Shown piece after piece: positions 9,211 through 17,551 of a DNA stretch of 64,000 nucleotides. Source of the stretch: Burkholderia sp. OK233. Lineage in GTDB: Bacteria > Pseudomonadota > Gammaproteobacteria > Burkholderiales > Burkholderiaceae. Both the position numbers and the translations under genes were made by a program. Below the pieces are notes generated by a model. That model made no database searches. It was not told the DNA's origin and worked only from the letters and a program-made list of their open reading frames with translations. The stretch's first letter is position 1, and each line of letters starts with the position of its first letter. The stretch is taken from contig NZ_OCSR01000001.1 of NCBI RefSeq assembly GCF_900230185.1, positions 4,774,001-4,838,000 of the forward strand, written 5' to 3'.

Positions 9211-9268
9211 GTGTTCCCCCTGTGCGGGGGGGCACCTACTTTTCTTTGCCGCCGCAAAGAAAAGTAGG
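9211..9268. repeat. double-hairpin intergenic repeat of Burkholderiales type
   Basis: Two strong hairpins lie back to back. The first pairs GTGTTCCCCC with GGGGGGGCAC, allowing two G-T pairs. The second is a perfect 15-bp inverted repeat, CCTACTTTTCTTTGC with GCAAAGAAAAGTAGG, around a 4-base loop. The sequence just right of it, GCAAAAGAAAGCGGCTCA, is a motif I recognise as part of a dispersed repeat in Burkholderia and Paraburkholderia genomes. It lies between the dehydrogenase start and the end of the membrane-protein gene, and may also act as a terminator. Confidence 0.7.
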
Positions 9269-9282
9269 CAAAAGAAAGCGGC

Positions 9283-10656
9283 TCAAACCACTCCTGCTAA
9301 GTGGGACCCGCAGCTCGCAGAAGGTAGTGGTGCATCTGGAATCTGGGTTCTCGCACATTCGGCGTCGGTGACAAGGGAGTCATACTTCCCGACTCGCACT
9401 TTGTGCTCGTCGGACGAGTCTACCTGGCGGGAGTGATGGTTTAGATGTTTGATGAACGGTCTTTTTTCGACCCAATTGGTTGCTAATGTGCCGGCGCATA
9501 CCAGGTTCGTGATCGCGCTTAGCGCATACAGCACGATGAATCCGTTGCCGAAAAAGTAGGGCGTTGTCGATAACGTTCCTCCCAACACCATCCCGATGTG
9601 GTGGGCCGCGCCGGGACAACCCGCGCTCAATGCGCCGCGCGATTTTCTTCGCAGTTTCATGAGCGCCGGAATCGTCAGGCAGTCGAGAGCCAGAAATATC
9701 TTTGCCGCGAGTAGTGCCAGTGTCGGACTGTCCACGGCTGCAAGGGCGCCAATCAACGCGGCTCGTAGCACGTACAGCACTATCAACATCCGGTTGCTGT
9801 TGCCGGAACGGTCGGCGATGAACGCCAGTGCCCAGACAGCACTCAGCGAAAGCAAGATCTGCCATATAGGTTGTGCGCCACTCATGCCGCAAATCGCGTA
9901 CAACTGGAAACGCGCGAGACTGCCGCTCGATATGCCCGCAAGCAATGCGAGCAGCGCCGTCGTGCCAGTCGCGTGGACGGCTCTGGCCGACCGGTCCGTG
10001 TTTCGATTCGCGTACTTATTCGAATCGAAATGCTCAGGAGGCAAGGCTGACGCGTCCACAAGATGCCACCCGCACAACAGCAACACGCCACCCACCACCA
10101 CAAACAACCCAGCTATCGTAGTGGAATGCTCCAATTCGCCTACATACGCCGGCACGACGCCCATCGCGCTCATCGTGGCGATCAGCGTCACCGCCGTCGC
10201 AAGCGTGGTGTGCGGTTTGGACATGCGTGACATCAACAAGGGCATGATCGTCATCGTTGCCAACGCCAACGTGCCCATCCACAGCGCATTGGCTCGTTGA
10301 CTAAGACCCGCTTGAGTCACCAGTGTCGCGGCGCCGCTCACGAGCAACACACAGGCCGTGCCGCTTACGCTCGCAATTAACCCGCGCGTCGCGCTCTTCG
10401 CGCTCACAACTAGTCCGCGTGCTGCGCCACTCACGCTCGCCATCAACACACGTGCTACCCAACCCACGCTCGTAGTTAACCCGCGTACCGTGCCCCTCGC
10501 ACACGCAATCAGCCCGTGTACCGCACCGTCCGCGCCCGCAATCTGCATGCGTGCCACGCTGCGCGCGATCGCGGGACGCACGGATGCCGCGTCGGCCACG
10601 CGTGCAGCAGCAGGCCGCGCGTCGCGTGTCGTCGGATCAGCGCTTGCAGCAGCCAT
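9283..10656 (-). CDS. polytopic membrane protein with an N-terminal 11-residue repeat
   Basis: A 457-residue protein of unknown function. Residues 1-46 are Ala/Arg-rich. Residues 47-112 hold six degenerate 11-residue repeats of the form R-G-L-x-x-S-x-x-x-A. About ten hydrophobic segments follow, which is consistent with a transporter of MFS-like size. The ATG lies 20 bases inside the 3' end of the amine oxidase gene, so the two are probably co-transcribed and coupled, pointing to amine or aldehyde transport. There is no clear ribosome site. The last 25 or so residues are encoded by the edge of the dispersed intergenic repeat, so the natural C-terminus may have been replaced. I do not recognise the family with confidence. 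Confidence 0.6.
   Translation of the reverse strand: MAAASADPTTRDARPAAARVADAASVRPAIARSVARMQIAGADGAVHGLIACARGTVRGLTTSVGWVARVLMASVSGAARGLVVSAKSATRGLIASVSGTACVLLVSGAATLVTQAGLSQRANALWMGTLALATMTIMPLLMSRMSKPHTTLATAVTLIATMSAMGVVPAYVGELEHSTTIAGLFVVVGGVLLLCGWHLVDASALPPEHFDSNKYANRNTDRSARAVHATGTTALLALLAGISSGSLARFQLYAICGMSGAQPIWQILLSLSAVWALAFIADRSGNSNRMLIVLYVLRAALIGALAAVDSPTLALLAAKIFLALDCLTIPALMKLRRKSRGALSAGCPGAAHHIGMVLGGTLSTTPYFFGNGFIVLYALSAITNLVCAGTLATNWVEKRPFIKHLNHHSRQVDSSDEHKVRVGKYDSLVTDAECARTQIPDAPLPSASCGSHLAGVV
10321..10518. repeat. degenerate 33-bp coding minisatellite (about six units)
   Basis: About six head-to-tail 33-bp units differ by point changes only and never break the 11-codon frame of the overlapping membrane-protein gene. 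On the plus strand the units share a GCGCTCACG...ACCCGCGT-like framework. The exact 33-bp register with many substitutions implies old tandem duplication followed by drift. Confidence 0.75.
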
Positions 10657-12622
10657 GATCGGCGGACTTGCCGTCTTCGACGCTGTTCTGGTCTCGCTCG
10701 GACGGTAAGTCCATCGTCGGGTTGGCGGAGAAGAAGTTGTTCGGCTTGAGCATGAAGCCGGCGTATTCCACCGGCATCACGGGGAAATCCTCAGGTTTGC
10801 ACACGTGTGTGTGGCCGAAGCTGTGCCACAAGACGACGTCCTCGTTCTCGATGTTGCGGTTCGCCTCGATGTAGCGCGGCAAGCCGTCACCGCCCGCATG
10901 CTGGTTCGGATAGTCGCCGCTCGCGTAGCGCTCGGCCGGATCGAACGGTGTGACCCACACGTGACGCGTGGCAAAACCGCCGCGTTGACGGACTTTTGAG
11001 CGCTCGTCGGCGAGCATCAGCGGGGAGTCGTTCACGATCAGCTTGTAGCCAGGATTCGCGCCGACGGCGTTCTTCACGTTTGGATTGGTCACTTTCCAGT
11101 AACGCCCCGTGCCGCCGTTCGCCACGCGCGCGGCTTCGCTCTCGGTCTTGAACACGCGTTTGGTGGTGTCGAAGACATTCCCGTACGGATTCGTTTCGCC
11201 CATCGGACGCGGCACGAATTCGTGCTCGGTCACGGTGTTGCGCTCGCCATCCACCATCATGTGCATCCGTGCATTGAAGAAGTGCTGATGGGTCGGGCCG
11301 CCGAGGTTCCCGGTGATCATGCCGCCCCACGGATACGTGTCGCCGTCAGCCACCGCCGAGGTTTGTACGATGCCGGTCAGCTTGCATTCGAGTTGGATGG
11401 TGCCGTCCTGGTAGAGGTACCAGTAGAAGCCGTAGTCGTAGTTGCCGACCGTCGCGAAGAACGAAATCACAAGGCGTCGCGAACGGCGCATTTCGAAGAC
11501 GCCGGTGCGAAACTCGTAGTGCTTCCACAGGGTGCCGTAGTCCTCTTCGTGCATGCACACGGCGTTCTTCATCAGGAACGCATTGCCGAAATCGTCAGCG
11601 GAGGGAATGTCGAAATAGCGGATCGTGCCGAGGCAATCGCAACCGAGTTCGAGTTGGTTCGCCAGTTTGCCCAGACCGTACTCACCGGCATCGAATGCGC
11701 TCTTCCAGTAGTGATTCGTGCTCGGGTCGGAGTAGGGGACGCACATCTCCGTTACGCTCGCACGGTAAATGATCGGCCGCGCGTTCTTGCCGTCGTCCCA
11801 TGACAGTTGATGCAGTACCAGCCCTTCGCGCGGCGTAAAGCCGACGCGGAAGTTCCAGTTCTGCCAGCTCACATGCCAGCCGTCGATCTTGAAGCTTGGG
11901 CCCTCGGGTTGGCTGATCGACAGCGGTTTGAGCGTGCTGCGCGGCTCTCCAAGGCTCGGTGTGTCGTAGTTATGCTTCGCGCGCGGAATCGGAATAATGC
12001 GGCCGTCGTCCACCAGTTCAATCACTCTCTTCTCGAGCAGATCGACCACCGCTACCACGCCCTCGATCGGATGCGCGTAGCCGTTGTCGGTCACGGTCTC
12101 GCGGTAATAGCTCACGCAACGCACGAGGCGGCGGCCATTCTCGTTCTCGCGATCGAAGCAGCCGGCGGAAAACGGATCGACCTGGACGCGCTCCAGATCT
12201 TTCTCGGTGAGGCCGCGCTTCATTACCGCCACGCGCCATGCGTCGTCGCTCTTGACGATCTGCTCGGCGTTCATGAAGTCTTCGATCATGATCGGTGGCT
12301 GGCCATATGGCGCCTGATCGAATGGCAGCACGTTGCGCGAGGCGACTCTTTTTTCTCTCAGGTCCACGTTGAATTCAGTGGTCGTGCCATTCGTGCGATC
12401 GATTGCGAGGACGAACGCCGTGCGCGAAAAATATTCACCGGTCTTGAATACGACGACTTCGGCCTTCGGCGGCTCGCGCAATTCGACCATCGGAAAGCGG
12501 ACGTGCCCGTCGAGATTTTCGGCTGCCTTCACGAGATCGCAGGCAAGCTGCATTTCTTCCGGACTCAGCGGATCGAGCGGATGAACGGGGGCGTGAGCGG
12601 TTTTCGTGGCGTTCGTGTTCAT
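10637..12622 (-). CDS. copper-containing primary-amine oxidase
   Basis: A 661-residue cytosolic quinoprotein amine oxidase, close in length to the Arthrobacter phenylethylamine and histamine oxidases and lacking a signal peptide. The NYDY motif carries Tyr395, the residue that self-converts to topaquinone. THQHFFNARMHM and the later WHSFGHTH provide the copper-binding histidines. It oxidises primary amines to aldehydes with release of ammonia and peroxide. A longer in-frame reading extends about 330 bases upstream but runs through the operator region. The chosen MNTNATK start fits the family. A divergent AraC gene and a 27-bp operator lie upstream. The membrane-protein gene overlaps its end. 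Confidence 0.96.
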   Translation of the reverse strand: MNTNATKTAHAPVHPLDPLSPEEMQLACDLVKAAENLDGHVRFPMVELREPPKAEVVVFKTGEYFSRTAFVLAIDRTNGTTTEFNVDLREKRVASRNVLPFDQAPYGQPPIMIEDFMNAEQIVKSDDAWRVAVMKRGLTEKDLERVQVDPFSAGCFDRENENGRRLVRCVSYYRETVTDNGYAHPIEGVVAVVDLLEKRVIELVDDGRIIPIPRAKHNYDTPSLGEPRSTLKPLSISQPEGPSFKIDGWHVSWQNWNFRVGFTPREGLVLHQLSWDDGKNARPIIYRASVTEMCVPYSDPSTNHYWKSAFDAGEYGLGKLANQLELGCDCLGTIRYFDIPSADDFGNAFLMKNAVCMHEEDYGTLWKHYEFRTGVFEMRRSRRLVISFFATVGNYDYGFYWYLYQDGTIQLECKLTGIVQTSAVADGDTYPWGGMITGNLGGPTHQHFFNARMHMMVDGERNTVTEHEFVPRPMGETNPYGNVFDTTKRVFKTESEAARVANGGTGRYWKVTNPNVKNAVGANPGYKLIVNDSPLMLADERSKVRQRGGFATRHVWVTPFDPAERYASGDYPNQHAGGDGLPRYIEANRNIENEDVVLWHSFGHTHVCKPEDFPVMPVEYAGFMLKPNNFFSANPTMDLPSERDQNSVEDGKSADHGCCKR

Positions 12623-12715
12623 AAGATTCCCGTAAGGAGTGTGCTGGACCGGACTGCGCGCGAGGCTGGGTGAAACGCGTCGAACGCTGAGTCGATGGCA
12701 AATCGTAGGAACCCA

Positions 12716-12766
12716 ATAATATTTTCGCGCTTGCCTATCGCGCCAAATGAACGATAAAGTGCGCCA
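12716..12766 (-). promoter_or_regulatory. AraC-type operator and promoter of the amine oxidase
   Basis: Read toward the amine oxidase, two TGGCGC half-sites stand 21 bp apart (positions 12766-12740) with TTTATCG between them. The inner half-site supplies a TTGGCG -35, and TATTAT lies 19 bases further on as a -10. The same 27-bp block, 23 of 27 bases identical, precedes the APC permease gene in the same orientation. The layout is typical of activators that overlap the -35. Confidence 0.75.
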
Positions 12767-12818
12767 GCAGGAAAGACACTGCAGCACATCAGCGAAGACT
12801 TGAGAGGAGACGCTCGGC

Positions 12819-13817
12819 ATGAAAAAAGTCACGCTCAACGGTAGTTTCCCGATGATCCGCGCGGCGGTCATGGGGCCGGTTGTGCGCGCACTCGATGCAT
12901 CAGGCGCCAATTGCGACGCGCTGCTCGAAGCGTTCGGCATGAGCCGCAAGCTCCTGTCGAATCCCTATGAAATCCTGCCGCTTACGCGTTACGTGGCAGC
13001 TTTCGAGCGCGCGGCTGAAGTACTCGGCGAACCGTCGCTCGGCTTGCGTCTCGGCAGCGAATTGCAAGTGACGGAGCTCGGGCCGGCGGGTCTCGTGTTT
13101 CTATCGTCGCCGACCTTGAACGCGGCAGTGCGCAAGTTCTCGCTCGCACTCGCGTCGTGGCAGAACACCACGACCTGCGAGTTGCTGCGCGATGGCGAAT
13201 GGCCGGTATGGACCTATCAGATCGCCAATCCGCAGATCTGGCCGCGCCGGCAGGACGCGGAATACAGCCTCTCGACGATGTGCCATATGATCCGGGCCGT
13301 GCGTGGTGCAGCGTGGAATCCGGCCGAAGTACATTTCGAACACGCCGCGCCCGCTGACCTCAAACCGTATGCACGCATTTTCCGCGTACCGGTGCGCTTT
13401 CAGCAGCCTTTCAATGGCGTGATCCTGCGTCCTTCGGATCTCGATGCGCCGCTCAAAAGCGCCGACACGCAAATGGCGCGCATGATGGAGCGCCATGCCA
13501 CCGATCTGATTGCGCGCGATGCGGTGCCTCACAGCATCGCCGACCAGGTGCGCGATCTGGTGACGCGGCGGCTCGCGCACGAAAAGCTGATCGTTGCCGA
13601 CATCGCGAAAGATCTCGGTCTCTCGCACCGCTCGTTGCAACGGCACCTGGCCGAGGCGGGGACGTCCGTGCGGCAGATCGTGCGCGAAGAGCGGCAGCGT
13701 AGTGTGGAGGGACTGCTGGAACGTGACGGGCTCACCAATGCGGCCATCGCTCGCGCCGTGGGTTATGCCGACGCAACCGTGCTGTGGCGCGCCACGCGCA
13801 ACTGGAAAAAACAATAA
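12819..13817 (+). CDS. AraC-family transcriptional regulator of the amine oxidase locus
   Basis: A 332-residue regulator with an N-terminal arabinose-binding-like domain of the OruR/ArgR type (about residues 20-210) and a C-terminal double helix-turn-helix (about 240-330). The latter includes LIVADIAKDLGLSHRSLQRHLAEAGTS and the second helix region ITNAAIARAVGY-like segment ending ATVLWRATRNW. GAGGAG lies 10 bases before the ATG. It is divergent from the amine oxidase and next to the APC permease, and the 27-bp operators beside both make it their likely activator, responding to an amine or its aldehyde. The protein stops soon after the second helix, slightly shorter than most members. Confidence 0.92.
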   Translation: MKKVTLNGSFPMIRAAVMGPVVRALDASGANCDALLEAFGMSRKLLSNPYEILPLTRYVAAFERAAEVLGEPSLGLRLGSELQVTELGPAGLVFLSSPTLNAAVRKFSLALASWQNTTTCELLRDGEWPVWTYQIANPQIWPRRQDAEYSLSTMCHMIRAVRGAAWNPAEVHFEHAAPADLKPYARIFRVPVRFQQPFNGVILRPSDLDAPLKSADTQMARMMERHATDLIARDAVPHSIADQVRDLVTRRLAHEKLIVADIAKDLGLSHRSLQRHLAEAGTSVRQIVREERQRSVEGLLERDGLTNAAIARAVGYADATVLWRATRNWKKQ

Positions 13818-13836
13818 AAGGTGGTGGCGCCGCAGT

Positions 13837-13855
13837 TGCTTTCATTCTGAAAGCA
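13837..13855. other. small hairpin after the AraC gene
   Basis: TGCTTTCA and TGAAAGCA form a perfect 8-bp stem with a 3-base loop 20 bases after the AraC stop. There is no T-tract behind it, so I call it a hairpin of unknown role and not a terminator. Confidence 0.4.
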
Positions 13856-13940
13856 CGTGAAGGCGCAATCCTCACACGAAAAAACTTCCGTTTCCTAACT
13901 ATTCGCTGCGATCCACACTGCATGGGACGCTCGCGAGCAT

Positions 13941-13990
13941 TGGCGCAATTTATCGAAAATTTGGCGCGGTTCGCGAAGTCGCTTTATTTT
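13941..13990 (+). promoter_or_regulatory. AraC-type operator and promoter of the APC permease
   Basis: Two TGGCGC half-sites are spaced 21 bp apart (13941-13967) around TTTATCG, matching the amine oxidase operator at 23 of 27 bases. TTGGCG overlaps the inner half-site as a -35 and TATTTT follows 18 bases later as a -10. The permease ATG lies about 140 bases from the operator, much like the 117 bases at the oxidase. Confidence 0.75.
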
Positions 13991-14106
13991 TTAGCTACCT
14001 ACCATGCGCTCACACCGAAACGTCGAACGTCGGTCAAGCGAGCGTCTGGACCAGTATTTTCAGGGTTTAGGCGAGTTCCAGACTAGCCAACAAAATAGAG
14101 GCAGCG

Positions 14107-15558
14107 ATGAATGAACCCTACTCTCCGACCCGTCTGGTCGACGCGGAGAATCCCGTGGAACTGAAGGGCAATACGCTGGGCCTGTGGCAGATCGTGTTTC
14201 TCGTGATTTCCGCGGCCGCGCCCCTGACCGGCATGCTCGGTGCGGTGCCGCCCGCGATCAGCCTGGGCAATGGCGCCGGCATTCCGGGCGCGTTCGTGAT
14301 CGCCGGCGTCGTGCTGCTGATTTTTAGCGTCGGCTTCGCGTCGATGAGCCGCCACGTGGTGCGCGCCGGTGCGTTTTACGCGTACATCGCTGCCGGACTT
14401 GGCCGGCCGTTGGGCATGGCCGGCGCACTCGTCGCGCTGATGTCGTACACCTTTATCCAGATCGCGCTATACGGGCTGTTTGGATTTTTCTGTACGGTGA
14501 TTCTTTCTCCACTCCTGCACACGGCGATGCCCTGGTACGGCTATTCGCTGATTTGCGTGGCGGTGGTGCAATTCACCGGCATCCGCGGTATCGATCTGAA
14601 CAGCCGGCTACTCGGCGTGCTGATGTGTCTCGAACTGGGCATTCTGCTGCTGCTCGCGATTGCGATCGTTGTGCATGGCGGCGGCCCGAACGGGCTCACG
14701 CTCGCACCGTTCTCACAGGAGCATGTGTTCAGCGGCCACCTCGGCATCGCGGTGATGTTCGCCTTCGCGTCGTTTATCGGTTTCGAAGCGACGGCGATTT
14801 ACGGCAAGGAATGCCGGGACCCGAAGGTGACCGTGCCACGCGCGACGTATGTGTCGGTGATGCTGATTCTCGTGTTCTTCGCTTTCGTCACGTGGACGAT
14901 TGTTTGCGCGTACGGACTGAACGACGTGGTCACGGTCGCGACGAAGCAGCCGGGCGACTTCTGGTTCATTCAATCCGGCAAGTACCTGGGCGGTGCGGTG
15001 ACGACGGTGATGAGCTTCCTGTTGCTCAGCAGTATCTTCGCGAGCCTGCTGTCGTTTCATAACACGCTGGTGCGCTATATCCACGCGCTGAGCCTGGAGG
15101 GCATCCTGCCGCAAGCGCTCAACCGGGTGCACGAAAAATACCGTTCGCCGTATGTGGCGAGCTATCTGCAAACGCTCTCCGTGTGCATTCTGCTCGGGCT
15201 CTTCATCGCGGCAGGCAGCGATGCGTTCAACATCGTGTTCAGCTGGAGTTCGGCGCTCGGCACGATCGGGATCGTAATGCTTCAAGCGGTGACGAGTTTC
15301 TCCGTCATCGCGTTCTTCCGTAAGACGCGCAAGGATACGCGCGTATGGCACTCATTCGTCGCGCCTCTCATCGGTGGCATCGGCCTGCTGTATATCGGCG
15401 TGATTCTGGTGCGCAATCTCGATGCGCTCAGCGGCTCCGATAGCCCGATCGTCAAGTCTTTCCCCTGGATCGTATTCGCGGTGGCGCTATTCGGCGTCGT
15501 GATCGGTCTGATCTTGCGTAAGAAGCGACCGGATATCTACGCGCGCTTCGGGCAGTAA
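14107..15558 (+). CDS. APC family amino acid/amine permease
   Basis: A 483-residue inner-membrane permease of the amino acid-polyamine-organocation superfamily with about 12 membrane segments. TM1 begins with LGLWQIVFLVISAAAPLTGMLG, the unwound-helix region typical of the family. FASFIGFEATAIYGKECRDPKVTVPRAT marks TM6 and the loop after it. GAGG stands 7 bases before the ATG. It shares its operator with the amine oxidase, so uptake of the oxidase substrate, an arylalkyl or alkyl amine, is the best guess. Substrate choice cannot be read directly. Confidence 0.92.
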   Translation: MNEPYSPTRLVDAENPVELKGNTLGLWQIVFLVISAAAPLTGMLGAVPPAISLGNGAGIPGAFVIAGVVLLIFSVGFASMSRHVVRAGAFYAYIAAGLGRPLGMAGALVALMSYTFIQIALYGLFGFFCTVILSPLLHTAMPWYGYSLICVAVVQFTGIRGIDLNSRLLGVLMCLELGILLLLAIAIVVHGGGPNGLTLAPFSQEHVFSGHLGIAVMFAFASFIGFEATAIYGKECRDPKVTVPRATYVSVMLILVFFAFVTWTIVCAYGLNDVVTVATKQPGDFWFIQSGKYLGGAVTTVMSFLLLSSIFASLLSFHNTLVRYIHALSLEGILPQALNRVHEKYRSPYVASYLQTLSVCILLGLFIAAGSDAFNIVFSWSSALGTIGIVMLQAVTSFSVIAFFRKTRKDTRVWHSFVAPLIGGIGLLYIGVILVRNLDALSGSDSPIVKSFPWIVFAVALFGVVIGLILRKKRPDIYARFGQ

Positions 15559-15726
15559 TCGAACAGCGCGCAAGACACTCAGCGCGCGCCAGCTCGCCAC
15601 GTTCTAACGATCGACTGTTGCCGTTCATTCCTGAGCGGCGGCGGAATGGTGTCGTTCGTTCGGGGCGTCCTCGGGGTGTCCCGTTTGTTCTTGCTGATTT
15701 CACCACTCAACTTCCGGCATAAAAAT

Positions 15727-16941
15727 ATGGCAGACACATTCGTCAAGCGCTCGGCGCTTGCGCTGGCCGCGTGCGGCCTCGCGATGGGCGCACATGCGCA
15801 ATCTTCGGTGACGCTCTATGGCACGGTCGACGCCGGCGTCGTCTACACCACCAACCAGCAGACGACGCTCGCCGATGGCAGTACCAACGGTCACGCGAAT
15901 TATCAGCTGGCGGGCGGCAATCTGGTGCCGTCGCGTTGGGGCTTGACGGGCGCCGAGGATATCGGTGGCGGCACCACGGTGAACTTCACGTTGGAGAACA
16001 GCTTTCTGATCGGCAACGGCGCGATGTTGCAATCGAACACGCTGTTCAACCGCAACGCATGGGTCGGTTTGAACAACAGCACGTACGGCGCGCTGACAAT
16101 CGGCCGTCAATACGATCCGTTCTCCGACTACATGGGGGCGTACGCATCGAGCAATAACTGGGCGACGCTGTACGGCTCGCATTTCGGCGACGTCGACAAC
16201 CTCAACGAAGCGTTCAACTTCAACAACTCGATCAAATACATCAGCCCGAGCTTCGGTGGCTTGACGGTGGGCGGGTTGTTCAGCCTGGGTGGCGTAGCGG
16301 GGAATTTTTCGCAGAACAAGGGCTGGGCACTGGCGGCGAATTACGCACAGGGGCCGTTGTCGCTGAGCGCGGGGTATCTCGAGTTAAACCAGCCGTTGCA
16401 GGCGGCCTTAGGCGGCACTGCCGGGTATATCGGCGATTTCAGTTGCGCGAACGCTGATGCTTCGTATTGTCTGCTGCAGCAGGCGAGCAAGGTGAGGATT
16501 TTCGGAGCAGGGGGCTCGTATGCATTCGGCAAGGCGGGCGTGGCGCTCACCTATACGCATACGCGTCTGTCGCAGAGCCAGTATTTCGCGAGTGCGGCGA
16601 GGCCTGCGGGGGAAGATGTTTCTTTCGACATTGCCGAATTGAATACGACCTATATGCTCGCGCCGGATTTGCAGCTGGGTCTGGCGTATATCTTCAACGA
16701 TGCCAAACCGAGCGGCAGCGCGTCGACACGCGTGCATCAGATCAATCTCGGCGCGGTGTATAGCCTGTCGAAGCGGACGGCAGTCTACGCGGTGGCAATC
16801 GGGCAGAAGTCTTCCGGCGCGGGGCTGGGGATCAATCCGTCGACGGGGCAGACGGAGAATCTGGCGCAGATTCCGAACATCGTCAATTCGGACACGGATA
16901 AACAACTCTCCGTGATCGTGGGTTTGCGGCACAATTTTTAA
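15727..16941 (+). CDS. Gram-negative porin
   Basis: A 404-residue outer-membrane porin. A signal peptide ends at AHAQ and the mature protein begins SSVTLYGTVDAGVVYTTN. The RWGLTGAEDIGGGTTVNFTLEN and RNAWVGLNNSTYGALTIGRQYDP segments are typical, and the protein ends in VGLRHNF with the terminal Phe needed for barrel assembly. An in-frame ATG 81 bases earlier would put 27 extra residues before the signal peptide, so I use the inner ATG. It follows the permease and may let the same amines across the outer membrane, though it has its own 168-base upstream region. Confidence 0.94.
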   Translation: MADTFVKRSALALAACGLAMGAHAQSSVTLYGTVDAGVVYTTNQQTTLADGSTNGHANYQLAGGNLVPSRWGLTGAEDIGGGTTVNFTLENSFLIGNGAMLQSNTLFNRNAWVGLNNSTYGALTIGRQYDPFSDYMGAYASSNNWATLYGSHFGDVDNLNEAFNFNNSIKYISPSFGGLTVGGLFSLGGVAGNFSQNKGWALAANYAQGPLSLSAGYLELNQPLQAALGGTAGYIGDFSCANADASYCLLQQASKVRIFGAGGSYAFGKAGVALTYTHTRLSQSQYFASAARPAGEDVSFDIAELNTTYMLAPDLQLGLAYIFNDAKPSGSASTRVHQINLGAVYSLSKRTAVYAVAIGQKSSGAGLGINPSTGQTENLAQIPNIVNSDTDKQLSVIVGLRHNF

Positions 16942-17023
16942 TTTGCCTGCGCGGCGCTGGCAAGCAGATCAACGGAGCCAACGCCGCATCCCGACTTACT
17001 CAACGCGCCACGCGGGGGGAAAA

Positions 17024-17389
17024 TTAATCCGCTAGGCGCTTGTCCGAAAGCGCGTTCTGGCAATCCGCCAGCACCTGCTTCACCAGCCGCGCCTGAGGGT
17101 CGAGTTCGTCCGTATCGAGAATTTCCTCGACCGCATCCCGCGCCCAATCGGCCTCGACAAACTTCGCGTGCCGCTGTGCAATCTCCAGCGCGGTTGCCGA
17201 CAACCTGGCGATACTCAACCAGTCTGCTTCCCGGGACCGATAATCGAGCCACTTATGAGCGGCCTGCACGTGAAACGCCGCGTCAGGCCAGTCCTCATTC
17301 AGGTAATAAGCGCCCAGGCAGCCGCAGGTGAGCCAGCACAACAGCTCCAAACGGTCCCGTGGACTCAGATGATGGCGTACATCACTCAT
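17024..17389 (-). CDS. conserved small protein of unknown function
   Basis: A 121-residue soluble, acidic, helix-rich protein (pattern RDRLELLCWLTCGCLGAYYLNEDWPDAAFHVQAAHKWL-like helices). It has no signal peptide and no motif I can assign. Tryptophan and leucine spacing suggests a small helical repeat fold. It converges on the porin gene and lies downstream of the methyltransferase on the same strand. I do not recognise its function. Confidence 0.7.
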   Translation of the reverse strand: MSDVRHHLSPRDRLELLCWLTCGCLGAYYLNEDWPDAAFHVQAAHKWLDYRSREADWLSIARLSATALEIAQRHAKFVEADWARDAVEEILDTDELDPQARLVKQVLADCQNALSDKRLAD

Positions 17390-17551
17390 GGCGACGCTCG
17401 CTGCTGTAATTTGCGTTCCGGTGAGGGGGCAAGCCGCCCTCCGCTTACGTTACACAATATCACGCAGAATTCACGAGCGGCAATGCCTGACTGCCCTGGC
17501 GGCTCCGGCACCACAAACACCGCGCGGCAACCGGCTGGCGGCCTGACCCCG

